Below, piece by piece: positions 11,817 to 22,418 of a stretch of DNA of 64,000 nt. This DNA is from Lepas anatifera (taxonomy: Eukaryota > Arthropoda > Thecostraca > Lepadidae), in the NCBI GenBank assembly GCA_034440635.1, contig JAOTON010001354.1, forward strand, positions 310,001 through 374,000, written 5' to 3'. The position numbers and the translations under genes were made by a program. Every line of letters begins with the position of its first letter. Positions within the stretch are counted from its first letter, which is position 1. Below the pieces are notes generated by a model. The model saw only the letters and a program-made list of their open reading frames with translations, was not told where the DNA came from and did not search any database.

Positions 11817-12666
11817 TTAACACGCGCATTGACGGGGGGCGGGTACCCGCCCCCCTCGGGTTTTTCGGAGATAGTAGAAAAACGGCGGCGCGTAGCGCCG
11901 CCGTACTTGGTATACCTTTTCCCTCATCATTTTTACAGCTTCTGTGAAAATTTTAAGGTTAGGTCATCTCAGGTCAGGTCACCAGTACAGGTCAAGTGAC
12001 CCGACCTCAAAAAAAGTTTAAGATAGCATAAGTCGGAGCAGGGTGAACTTATCCGATTGAAACTCATATCACATAATGGCCCCACCGAGTTCTCTAACAT
12101 ATGTTCCGGTATTTTTGATATCGATGACCTAAGGTCAGGTACGAGGCATGACCTCTCCATTGGAAATACATGGGGAAAATGGTTTTTACGGAATAACTCA
12201 GTAACGGATGGTGATAGAGCATTTATTTTAGCTGCATTAGACTCGCCTGGGCTTTGCGGTTCTAATGATATGCATTTTATATAATTTGACCCTGACCTGA
12301 CCTCAGGTCAGGTCAAATCCTTGATTTGACCTAGCAAGGTCAAATTATATATCATTCGATTCGGCTTGCTAAGAGGATTCATATAGTTCAAGTTGTTTTG
12401 CTCTATCTTTACTTGTTCAGATGTAATGCCCGAAAAACTGAATTTTACATGTTATCCCTATGACGGGCATGTTTTGACCTCTCGTGACCTTAAATGTGAC
12501 CTGACAAAAAAATGGTTCAAATGTTTTCGATGGAGAAGTGGATGGGCAGCCCAACACCGTTTACCGTTTTTCGCTACCTACCGTGGTTCTCGAGATCTTA
12601 GGGGGGCGGGTACCCGCCCCCCGTCAATGCGAAGGTGGCTCAGACCCCCGTCAATGCGCGTGTTAA
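11817..12666 (+). mobile_element. Family B element, copy B1 (full length, 850 bp)
   Basis: TTAA ends lie at 11817-11820 and 12663-12666. The start has one core (CACGCGCATTGACGGGGG) followed by a 22-nt palindrome centred on GGTACC. The end has the same palindrome and two cores with the spacer GCCACC. A second palindromic stem (GGCGGCGC/GCGCCGCC) lies at about 11882-11902. The interior holds TGACC/GGTCA clusters, including a 23-nt inverted repeat at 12293-12315. It is separated from A1 by 20 bp that look like array sequence (GAAGGTCCGTGGGACCAATC). Confidence 0.85.
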
Positions 12667-13385
12667 GATTCGTCGCAAGGGCCTTTTGATCTTGGTCTCA
12701 CAGTCTTTCGGTCTTGGTCTCAGGGAGCCCCCGAGCTTGGTGTCAGGAGTCCCTCGATCATCGCTATCGAGGGCTCCGGATTATCGAGCATTGATCTTGG
12801 GGGCTCCTGATCTTGGTCTCAGCAGCCCCCCGAGCTTGGTCTCAGGGACCCCCGAGCCTGGTATCAGGGGACTCCGAGCTTGTCCTCCGGTGGCCTGAGT
12901 TTGGTCTCAGGGGGCTTCACAAGCTTGGTCTCAGGGGCCCTCTATCATCGATATCAAGGGCTCCGGATTATCGAACATTGATCTCCGGGGCCCTGAGCCT
13001 GGTCTCAGGGGGCCCTGAGTTCGTCTCAGGGGCCCTGAGCTCGGTCTCAGGGGCCCCAAACATGGTCCCACGGGCCTTTTGATCTTGGTCTCACGGCCTT
13101 TCGGTCTTGGTATCAGTGGTTCCCCGAGCTTGGTCTCAGGGCCCCGAGCCTGGTCTCAGAGGACCCCCAAGCTTGGAGTCAGTGGCCTGAGCTTGGTCTC
13201 AGTGGGCTCCACAAGCGTGGTCTCAGGGACACCTCGATCATCGGTATCAAGGGCTCCGGATTATTGAAATTTGATATCGGGGGCACCTGAGCGTGGTCTC
13301 AGGGGTCCTGAGTTGGTCTCAGGGGCCTGAACATGGTCCCAGGGGCCCCAATTGGGGTCCCTGTGATCTGGTTCCATGGGTGTAT
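12667..13385 (+). repeat. GGTCTCAGGGG array 2, right part
   Basis: This continues the array interrupted at 10767. Units read (GAGC)TTGGTCTCAGGGGCCCC. The ATCATCG...TATCGAACATTGAT motif recurs at about 12755, 12945 and 13240, so a longer-period repeat is laid over the short one. Long open frames in all phases are by-products of the repeat. Confidence 0.85.
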
Positions 13386-13540
13386 ATCGAAAAAAGCACA
13401 CTCGTTAAAAATACAAACATGGCAAACAAGCAGTTACATGGATAAGAAAACGTCCGACCGGACGCCACAACGCCGACACACGATAGGCGCCGAGCATCAC
13501 GCACCCGTGACCGCCCTCAGCCACTCCTACACACGTACAC

Positions 13541-13846
13541 ACGCGCGGGGGAGCCGGGGTGCAAGTTTGTGTCTGTCGGGCGAGAGTGCAGCTGGGTGGC
13601 CGGAGCCGGGTGACGTGGGGCCGGCGAACAACGGCCGACGACACGCGCGGGGGAGCCGGGGTGCAAGTTGGTGTCTGTCGGGCGAGAGTGCAGCTGGGTG
13701 GCCGGAGCCGGGTGACGTGGGGCCGGCGAACAACGGCCGACGACACGCGCGGGGGAGCCGGGGTGCAAGTTGGTGTCTGTCGGGCGAGAGTGCAGCTGGG
13801 TGGCCGGAGCCGGGTGACGTGGGGTCGGCGAGTAACGGCCGACGGT
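13541..13846 (+). repeat. Three tandem 102-bp repeats
   Basis: Units start at 13541, 13643 and 13745 with ACGCGCGGGGGAGCCGGGG and are nearly identical. Because 102 is a multiple of three the frame stays open across all units (a 34-residue period rich in G, R, S and A). The reading frame then runs into element B2, which argues that it is not translated. The flank at about 13480-13515 shares a GGCGCCGAGC...CCCGTGACCGCC phrase with 63680-63710. Confidence 0.85.
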
Positions 13847-13918
13847 ACCCTGTCGATACGACAGGCGCCGTGTATCTCAGGTCAGGTCACCAGTACAGGT
13901 CAAGTGACCTAAAAAAGT

Positions 13919-15120
13919 TTAACCTTCGCCCGGGTGGGGGGTCTTTTAGACCCCCCTCGGGGTTTTTCCGACATGACCAAAAAACGGCGGCGCGCAGCGC
14001 CGCCAAACTTGGTCTAGCTGTTCCTTCATCATTTTTACATCTTTCCTGAAAATTTTGGCTCAAGGTCATATCAGGTCAGGTCACCAGGTCAGGTGAAGTG
14101 ACCTCACCTCAAAAAATACTTAGGACGGCATAACTAAAAGAAGGGTTAATCGATCAAGTTGAAACTCATACCAAATTTTGGGCCCACCAGGAGCTACAAC
14201 ATTTGTTCCGGGATTTTTGATATTGGTGACCTAAGGTCATGTGCAGAGCATGACCTCCCTATTGACAATGCATGGGGAAAATCACGAAATGAGCTTTTCT
14301 CAGTAAGTATGGATGGAATCAACTTCAAACATCGGTTGCGACTTGCTCTTAGCCCATTTCTGAAGCTGATACCAAAATTGTTTTACTTTTGACCTTTAAA
14401 AGGTCACCTTAGGTCAAATAAGCATTTTTTGGTGTTTTTCTCTATAAATTTTGAATAAACTAAGATAGAGCTTTTATTTTGTCACCCAAGTGTTTGTATA
14501 GTCACTGGAAGTCAAATGATATACATCATGACTATACCAGGTCAAGTTGGGTCAGACCGTTGACCTGGGTCAGGTCAAATTCTTAAATTTGACCTGGCAT
14601 AGCAATATCATATATCATTCGATTCGTATTGACGAGAGGATTGCAATGGGGCATAAACTATGGCTGTATCTTGTTTGGTTTGGAAGCTATTAGCGAAAAA
14701 GTAAACGCCCTTATGCATGGGTGGCTATGGACATTCCCAAGAATATGCCCAATATTTAGTGACCTGTAGCTCCCTAGGCTTTGACCTGACACAAAAATGA
14801 ATGCCATTGAATAAAAGCACATCTCAAGAGCTTTCGAATGGTGTTAAAAAAATGTTTCTAGCTATCATAGTTTCTGAGATATAGGAGGTTTTCTTAGTAC
14901 ACCTCATATTAGCGATTTTGACCTATTTTGACCTCTGGTGACCTTGATATTGACCTGACAAGAAAAATTGCCAAAGTATTTTCGATATCATTTTCTAAGC
15001 GCTTTCGATTGCCGTTTTGTGCTTTTTTCTAGCTCTCTTAGTTTTTGAGATCGTGGGGGTCTTTTTTAGCCCCCCACCAGGGCGAAGGTGGCTCGTACCC
15101 GCCACCGGGGCAAGGGTTAA
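13919..15120 (+). mobile_element. Family C element, copy C1 (1202 bp)
   Basis: TTAA lies at 13919-13922 and 15117-15120. The single-core end begins TTAACCTTCGCCCGGGTGG and is followed by a hairpin of six G, TCT, TTT, AGA, six C. The far end has two cores (GCCCNGGTGG) separated by GCCACC. The interior is rich in GGTCA/TGACC and includes a GGCGGCGC/GCGCCGCC stem like that of family B. It sits in the AGTTTAAG site of B2. No coding capacity seen. Confidence 0.8.
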
Positions 15121-16567
15121 GATAGCATAAGTCGGAGCAGGGTGAACTTATCCAATTGAAACTCATATCACATAATGGGCTCACCGAGTTCTCTAAAACA
15201 TGTTCAGGTATTTTTGATATCGATGACCTAAGGTCAGGTACGAAGCATGACCTCATCATTGGTAATACATGGGAAATATGGTTTTTACTGAATAACTCAG
15301 TAACAGATGGTGATAGAGCGTTTATTTTAGCTTCACTAGACTCACCTTGGCTTTGCAGTTCTAATGATATTCATTTTATATAATTTGACTCTGACCTGAC
15401 CTCAGGTCAGGTCAAATCTTTGATTGGACCTAGCAAGGTCAAATCATATATCATTCGATTCGGCTTGCTGTGAGGATTCATAGGGTTCAAGTCGTTTTGC
15501 TCTATCTTTACTTGTTCAGATGTAATGGCCGAAAAACTTAGCCCTCGCCCCACGGGATGGGGGCATCGATGGCCCCCCTAAGGTTTTTCCAGGATAGCAG
15601 AAAAACGAAGAGGCGCAGCACAGCGGTTGAGGGCTTTACCTCTTACTGCATCATTTTCCCACCATCCCTGAAACTTTTTTACCCTGGGTCACCCAAGGTC
15701 AGGTCACCAGACGAGGTCAACCAAGATCACCTCACTTCAACTTTAGAGCTCTGTAAGAGCTACATTTCGAATTCGATCAATTTGAAACTTCCTACACTTT
15801 ATGGCCCCTCTAGGGTCTACAAGGTGTATATCCGGGATTTTTCGATTTCGTGCCCTGAGATCAGGTCACGAGGTGACCTCTCCCATTGAAAAAGCATGGG
15901 GAAAAGCTGTCTTATGATCTAAAAGTCACAAAAGCAATTGAAAATGCTCAGCTTGATCAGAAAAGCGTTCTTGGACACCCTTTCACAAATTCCAGGGGCC
16001 ATATTTGCCCTTTGACCTCTCCAAGGTCATTCAAGGTCACCAGGGGTCAAAAACAGTATTTTGACAATAACTTTTGACCTAATTAAGCTAGAGCGCTGAA
16101 ACAAACACCGTCGTGTTTGTCTTGTCACTGGTTTTTATTTGATATACGGCAAGGTCACTTTCTGACCTTTCGTGACCTCAGGTCATCTTAGGTCACAAGG
16201 TGACCTCTGGAGGTCAAACTAATAGCGGGAGGTCTTTACGTTCGACATAGCGGAAAAAGGACTGACAATTTCCAATCAAATGTATTTTACCAGACTTCAA
16301 TAGCTCTAATGGCATGAGAGTTATGCCCAGTTTGCACACGCGCACTGGAGGGGGCCTCGGAGGCCCCCCACCTGTTTTTCCAAGGTGGCCGGAGAACTGC
16401 TTGTAGCCGAAAAACGAAACCTGGCCACATTTAACAGAATTTATTAGCGCGTCGATTGGTGAAGATTTTTTGAAAATCGGTCGAAAATTTTTTGACTTAT
16501 AGGCTTTCAAAGTCAGACCTGCATTTTGAGATCGCCGTAAACGCGCGGTCGGACCAGTTAGCTTGCA

Positions 16568-17419
16568 TTAACACGCGCATTGACGGGGGTCTGAGCCACC
16601 TTCGGATTGACGAGGGGGCGGGTACCCGCCCCCCTAAGATCTCGAGAACCACGGTAGGTAGCAAAAACGGTAAACGGCGTTGGGTAGCCCATCCGCTTCT
16701 CCATCAAAAATATTTGAACCATTTTTTGTCAGGTCACATTTAAGGTCACCAGGGGTCAAAAACATGCCGTCACATGCCGTCATAGGGATAACATGTAAAT
16801 TAAGTTTTTCGGCTATTACATCTGAACAAGTAAAGATAGAGCAAAACGACTTGAACTCTATGAATTCTCGCAGCAAGCCGAATCGAATGATATATGATTT
16901 GACCTTACTAGGTCAAATCAAAGATTTGACCTGACCTGAGGTCAGGTCAGGGTCAAATTATATAAAATGCATATCATTAGAACTGCAAAGCCCAGGCGAG
17001 TCTAATGAAGCTAAAATAAACGCTCTATTACCATCTGTTACTGAGTTATTCAGTAAAAACCATATTTCCATGTATTACCAATGGAGAGGTCATGCTTCGT
17101 ACCTGACCTTAGGTCATCGATATCAAAAATACCGGAACATATCTTAGAGAACTCGGTGAGCCTATTTTGTGATATGAGTTTCAATTGGATAAGTTCACGC
17201 TGCTCCGACTTATGCTATCTTAAACTTTTTTGAGGTCGGGTCACTTGACCTGTACTGGTGACCTGACCTGAGATGACCTATCCTTAAAATTTTCACAGAA
17301 GTTGCAAAAATGATGAGGGAAAAGGTATACCAAGTACGGCGGCGCTGCGCGCCGCCGTTTTTTACTGTCTCCGAAAACCCGAGGGGGGCGGGTACCGCCC
17401 CCGTCAATGCGCGTGTTAA
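16568..17419 (-). mobile_element. Family B element, copy B3 (innermost, 852 bp)
   Basis: TTAA lies at 16568-16571 and 17416-17419, two-core end first. It is full length and collinear with B1 in reverse. Being innermost, it is the youngest insertion of this nest. Confidence 0.85.
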
Positions 17420-17633
17420 AGACCGAGTGGTGACGTCATAACGTCATATAAGCGGGACTATATGTCAAGGTCACTTCACATGAAAGTCAAGGTCAACGTC
17501 AAAGGTCACAGGTCAAGGTCATATCTGCACTTTCAAGGTCACTGACCACTGTGCGTCCGGCCAAATGACGTTACCCCGTCTGACATATATTATGCTATGA
17601 CGTCATCGGTAGGGTACCCCAATACAAAGTTCA

Positions 17634-17659
17634 AGGTCAAAGGTCAAGGTCAAAGGTCA
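17634..17659 (+). promoter_or_regulatory. Two adjacent DR1 nuclear-receptor motifs in D1
   Basis: Two perfect AGGTCAAAGGTCA direct repeats with 1-bp spacing are abutted (17634-17646 and 17647-17659). DR1 is the classical RXR/PPAR/HNF4/COUP-TF arrangement. The same pair, reverse-complemented, is in D2 (25222-25247) and D3 (60008-60033). Binding is inferred from motif only. Confidence 0.6.
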
Positions 17660-18568
17660 TTGGCAAAGGTCAATCCTCATTTCCCGCCAAACAGTGGCTA
17701 CAGTGTTAGTCAAAGTGTAAATAATAAGTAGTATACCATATGGTGACCTTAAAGGTCAATGACCTTGAATGACCTTGACCCAAAAGTTGTGGGGAAGCCT
17801 TTTTGAGACCTCTTCTCTATGAACCTTGTCCGCCTTTAGCTTATTCCTGCCATTTTCCTGCATAATCACAGCATTTACCAATCGATCCCAGGATGACCAA
17901 TATTTGACCTTTACGACCTCGTTTGACCTTGAAGATATTGACCTAGGTCAATGAAAATTGGTCATCATGTAGATCACCATAGCTCCCACCCACCTACCAA
18001 GTGGCGTTTTTCTATCCCTCTTAGTTTTCGAGATCTTAGGGGGGCCTGGTAGGCCCCCCTCCAGTGCGCGTTAGTGCCAGACCCCCTCCAGTGCGGGTGT
18101 TAAGCATTGCATATTTGAGTGAAAATAGCCGATCTGGACCTAGTTTGACCTCTGGAGGTCAAACCATTGACCCGAGCACTAAAACATGCGAAGTAATTTG
18201 TTACTGAATTCACGCGGGCTTTCTAGTGCACTTTGCAGATTTGCGCTAACGCCCATATTTTCGGAGTTAGAGGGGGGCATCGATGGCCCCCCGGTGAGGC
18301 GAAGGTGGCGCTGGACCCCCGGTGGGGCGCGGGTTAATTTACATGTTATCCCTATGACGGCATGTGACGGCATGTTTTTGACCTCTGGTGACCTTAAATG
18401 TGACCTGACAAAAAATGGTTCAAATATTTTCGATGGATAAGCGGATGGGCTACCCAACGCCGTTGACCGTTTTTTGCTACCTACCGTGATTTTCGAGATC
18501 TTAGGGGTGGTTACCCGCCCCCTCGTCAATCCAAAGGTGGCTCAGACCCCCGTTAATGCGCGTGTTAA

Positions 18569-18749
18569 ACAGTAACGCCCGGGCGGGCACGGGTGCGGAC
18601 ACGAGTGTAAACGTGTAGGCAAGCTCGTGATTCTCGTGATGTGGATAAGCAAGTGTGAGTGTCTGGGTGGAGAATATCAACTTGCAAGTGTGGATGAGTG
18701 GGATGAAAGAAAATTACATCATGTTAAGCGCAAATATGTAAGAAAGATA
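18569..18749. other. Unassigned spacer
   Basis: The nest ends at 18568. The following 180 bp begin GC-rich and then carry GTGNAAGTGTG-type words, with no feature I can name. Confidence 0.4.
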
Positions 18750-18960
18750 ACGGGGGATGAGGTGGCTTAGTGAATAGTACCCTTGTCTTCTAAGCCACCG
18801 GTCCCGGGTTCAAGTCCCGGCAGAGCCTCTGAATAAGCCGATCTGATCCCCAAAATCCCTTCCAACGGGGTGAGAGTTGGCAACGCCGTATGACCCTGGC
18901 AGTTGGTACGTCGTTAAGCCCCAACAATTATTATTAAGAATGATAACGATTGACAAGAAA
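18750..18960 (+). mobile_element. tRNA-derived SINE
   Basis: The tRNA-like head has an A-box region GGTGGCTTAGTGAATAG (about 18761) and a B box GGGTTCAAGTCC inside a CCGGG/CCCGG T-stem, followed by GAGCCTCTGAATA. A body ends near AACAATTATTATTAAG, a SINE-like 3' tail. The head and the GAGCCTCTGAATA junction recur at 39390-39465, so this is a family. Confidence 0.7.
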
Positions 18961-19214
18961 GCTAATGACTGATAGGGACCACACGAGGTGAAAACCACCC
19001 AGGCTTGACTCGCATGATCAACCGAGCCCGCCAGACACCAGAGCCACCACAGTCAGCACAAAAGTCTCGTGGTGGTGATATCAATTACAAGATGTAACTA
19101 AGGCACACTGCACATGCTAATTAGGCACCCAGAGTCGAAATACAGTTCTCGACCGTTCGGCAGCATGACCTCCCACCCACCGAGTCTTCACGAACCTCCA
19201 CAACAGTCTCTAGA

Positions 19215-21000
19215 TCTTAAGAAGGTCCGTGGGACCAGTCTTAAGATTGGTCCCTCGGGCCTTTTGATCCTTGTCTCACGGTCTTTCGGTCTTGGTCTCA
19301 GGGATCCCCGAGCTTGGTCTCAGAGGATCCCCAAACTTAGTCTCAGAGGACCCCCAAGCTTGGTCTTAGTGGCCTGAGCCTGGTGTCAGTGGGCTCCACG
19401 AGCTTGGTCTCATGGGCCCACGAGCCTGGTCTCAGGCGCCCCGAGTTAGTCTTAGGCGCCCTAACTTGGTCTCAGTGGCCCCAAGATTGGTCCCACGGGC
19501 CTTTTGATCTTGGTCTCACGGCATTTCGGTCTTGGTATCAGGGGTTACCCGAGCTTGGTCTCAGGGCCCCCTCGAGCTTGGTCTCAGGGCGCCCCTGAGC
19601 TTGGTTTCAGGGGCCCGAGCTTGGTCTCAGGGCCCCAAAGCCTTTTGATCTTGGTCCCACGAGCCTTACGATCTTTGTCTCACGGTCCTTTCGATCTTGG
19701 TCTCAGGGGCCCCGAGCTTGGTCTCAGAGGACCCACAGGCTTGGTCTTAGTGTGCTCCTCGAGCATGGTCTCAGGGGCCCTTGATCATCGATATCAAGGG
19801 CACCGGATTATCGAACATTGATCTCGGGGGCCCTGACCTTGGTCTTAGGGGGTCCTGAGTTGGTTTCAGGGGCCCCGAGCCTGGTCCCACAGGCCTTTTG
19901 ATCTTTGTCCAATGGGCCTTTCGATCTTGGTCTCACGGGCCTTTTGGTCTTGGTCTCATGGGCTCCCGAGCCTGGTATCAGGGGGCCCAGAGCTTGGTCT
20001 CAGGGCCCTTCTCGAGCTTGGTCTCAGGGGCCCTGAATTTGTTTCAGGGGCCCGAGCTTGGTCTCAGGGCCGCAAACTTGGTCTCACGGGCCTTTTAATC
20101 TTGGTCCCACGAGCCTTTCGATCTTGGTCTCAGGTGCCCCGAGCTTGGTCTCAGAGGACCCCCAGGCTTGGTCTCAGTGTGCTCCACGAGCATGGTCTCA
20201 GGGGCCCTTGATCATCGATATCAAGGGCTCCGGATTATCGAACATTGATCTCGGGGGCCCTGACCTTGGTCTCAGGGGCTCCGAGCTTGGTCCCACGGGC
20301 CTTTTGATCTTGATCCAATGGGCCTTTCGATCTTGGTCTCACAGGTCTTTTGGTCTTGGTCTCATGGGCTCCCGAGCCTGGTCTCAGGGGACCCAGAGCT
20401 TGGTCTCAGGGATTCTGAGCTGGTCCCAGGGGCCGAGCTTGACCTCGGGGCCCCAAACTTGGTCCACGGGCCTTTTGATCCTGGTCCCATGGGCCTTTTG
20501 GTATTGGTCTCATGGGCCTTTTTATCTTGGTCTCATGGGCTCCCGAGCCTGGTCTCAGGGGGCCCTGAGCTTGGTCTCAGGGGCCCTCTGAGATTCATCT
20601 CAGGGGTTCCCCGAACCTGGTGTCAGGGATCCTCCGAACTCGGTTTCAGGGCCCTTCCCCCCGGGCTTTGTCTCAGGGGCCCCGAGCTTGGTCCCCCGAG
20701 CATCGGTAGCAATGGCACTGGAGTGCCGAACATTTATCTCAAGGGGGGCAATATTGATATCGAAGTGATATCGAAGTGCCGAACATTTATCTCAAGGGGG
20801 GGCAATATTGATATCGAAGTGCCCCCAACTATCTTTATCGATGGCCTCACGAGTGAGGCACGCGCATTGGCCTCCCATAATGTTGTGTTTGGTCTCAGAA
20901 GCCCCCAGGCTTCAGGAGCCCCAAGCATCGGTATCGAGGGGCTCCAGAGTACAGAGCATTAGTCTCGACGGGCTCCAAATATTTATCTGGGGAGCACGTC
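19215..21000 (+). repeat. GGTCTCAGGGG array 3
   Basis: About 1.8 kb of ~27-34-bp units with the core GAGCTTGGTCTCAGGGGCC and variants GGGCCTTTTGATCTTGGT. The ATCATCGATATCAA...ATTATCGAACATTGAT motif recurs at about 19785 and 20210 (spacing ~425 bp). The right end changes to CCGAACATTTATCTCAAGGGG units at about 20720-20810. The left edge contains TTAAGAAGGTCCGTGGGACC, the phrase that flanks A1, B1 and C2. Confidence 0.85.
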
Positions 21001-21004
21001 CATG

Positions 21005-22325
21005 AAGTTAGCGACGGATTCGCATTCGGATTCAGCGACGGATTCGCCCGGAGTGGCGTCTCCTGTGATTTCACTCAAATTCACACCATAGGCACCCCGT
21101 GCCCTCAGCTACTCACCCCTAAAGTGATTTTCCGTCACATTCACCCGTTCACCCGCTAGAGGTGAAAAAGTGAAATGCACCCGAAACGGCGTCTCCTGCG
21201 ATTTCGCTCAAATTCACACCATAGGCTCCCTGTGCTCTCAGCAACTCACCCCTAAAGTGATTTTTCGTCATATTCGCCCATTCATCCGCTAGAGGTGAAA
21301 GAGTGAAATTAAAGCGAACCGGCGTCTTCAGCGTCGGATTCAGCAACGGATTCGCCCGAAATGTCGTCTCCTGTGATTTTACTCAAATTCACACCATAGG
21401 CTTCCCGTGTCCTTAGCAACTCACCCCTAAAGGGATTTTCCGTCACACTCACCCGTTCACCCGCTAGAGGTGAAAAAGCAAAATTCACCCAAAACGGCGT
21501 CTCCTCCGATTTCGCTCAAATTCACACCATAGGCTCCCCATGCCCTCAGGAACTCACGCCTAAAGTGATATTCCGTCACATTCACCCGTTCACCCGCACG
21601 CGTTCACCAAATGGCAAAAACAAGGAATCCTGACTATTTTTTGTTCCAGCATATTGCACGGACGGTCAAAGAAATATTTCAAAACAAATGTTTTTCATTA
21701 GGCCAGAAGCCCAGGCTGGAATTTGCTTCTAACGAGCCAAAAGGCACTGGCACAGCTGAGTGTGACGGAAAATCACTTTAGGGGTGAGTTCCTGAGGCCA
21801 CGGGGAGCCTATGGTGTGAATTTGAGCGAAATCGGAGGAGACGCCGTTTCGGGTGAATTTTGCTTTTTCACCTCTAGCGGGTGAACGGGTGAGTTTGACG
21901 GAAAATCACTTAAGCTGTGGGTTTCTGAGGGCAAGGGGAGCCTATGGTGTGAATTTGAACGAAATTGCAGGAGACGCCGTTTCGGGTCAATTTCACTTTT
22001 TCACCTCTAGCGGGTGAACGGGAGAGTGTGACGGAAAATCACTTTAGGGGTGAGTTGCTGAGGGCACGGGGAGCCTATGGTGTGAATTTGAATGAAATCG
22101 CAGGAGACGCCATTTCGGGCGAATCCGTCGCTGAATCCGACGCTAAAGACGCCGGTTGGGGAGAATTTCACCTTTTCACCTCTAGCGGGTGAACGGGTGA
22201 GTGTGACGGAAAATCACTTAAGGCGTGAGTTCCTGAGGGCACGGGGAGCCTATGGTGTGAATTTGAGCGAAATCGGGGGAGACGCCGTTTTGGGTGAATT
22301 CTGCTTTTTCACCTCTAGCGGCATA
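21005..22325. mobile_element. Foldback-type element with arms of 133-bp tandem repeats
   Basis: The left arm (21005-21600) and right arm (21760-22325) are reverse complements, each of about four units. Within the right arm the word TGACGGAAAATCAC starts at about 21763, 21896, 22029 and 22204, a 133-bp period with one 175-bp unit. That unit gains 42 bp holding a GCGAATCCGTCGCTGAATCC motif. A unique centre of ~160 bp (21601-21760) separates the arms. Inverted arms made of tandem repeats around a short centre are the plan of foldback (FB/TU-like) transposons. Confidence 0.75.
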
Positions 22326-22418
22326 TAAACTTCTTATTCGGAAGTTTAGACAACTTCAAGAGAACTGTAGGAACAGCCAACGTCAAGATGTGTCAGTGAA
22401 CGATGAAACTAAGAAAGA

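Larger units (their letters stand above)
16336..18103 (+). mobile_element. Family D element, copy D1 (split by B3)
   Basis: It starts ACACGCGCACTGGAGG (left TTAA eroded) with a GGGGGCCTC/GAGGCCCCC hairpin, and ends with two ACTGGAG-type cores and TTAA at 18100-18103. B3 interrupts it between GCTTGCA and AGACCGAGTGG. Two adjacent DR1 sites (17634-17659) and two TGACGTCA palindromes (17431-17438 and 17598-17605) lie in the right part. Confidence 0.8.
15538..18337 (+). mobile_element. Family A element, copy A2 (split by D1)
   Basis: The single-core end starts at 15538 (TTAG, one base off TTAA); the two-core end closes with TTAA at 18334-18337. A-family sequence occupies 15538-16335 and 18104-18337, and D1 fills the gap at A's internal TTAA. 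It is inserted in B2 between the B words GAAAAACT and TTTACATGTT. Confidence 0.8.
13875..18568 (+). mobile_element. Family B element, copy B2 (5' truncated; host of a four-level nest)
   Basis: B-family sequence starts abruptly at about 13875 (the first ~140 bp are missing). It is present at 13875-13918, 15121-15537 and 18338-18568 and ends with the two-core terminus and TTAA at 18565-18568. The gaps are filled by C1 (at an internal TTAA) and by A2, which holds D1, which holds B3. With the insertions removed, the pieces are collinear with B1. Confidence 0.8.

Noticed and set aside
12057..12284. 75-codon frame conserved in family B copies (also 15156, 27833, 31804, 45841)
   Set aside because: Conservation follows from element copy similarity; many copies carry frame-breaking changes and no motif is present. 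It is noted in case a B-encoded peptide exists.
13541..13846. CRISPR-like array
   Set aside because: Units are directly abutting 102-mers without variable spacers, in an animal genome.
19912..20962. Long open frames (up to 214 codons) through the GGTCTC arrays, with repeats such as GLRGPELGL
   Set aside because: Open in several phases because the unit lacks stops; no start context, splice sites or domain. The same holds at 5795-6385, 12635-13267, 57026-59355 and 61066-62138.
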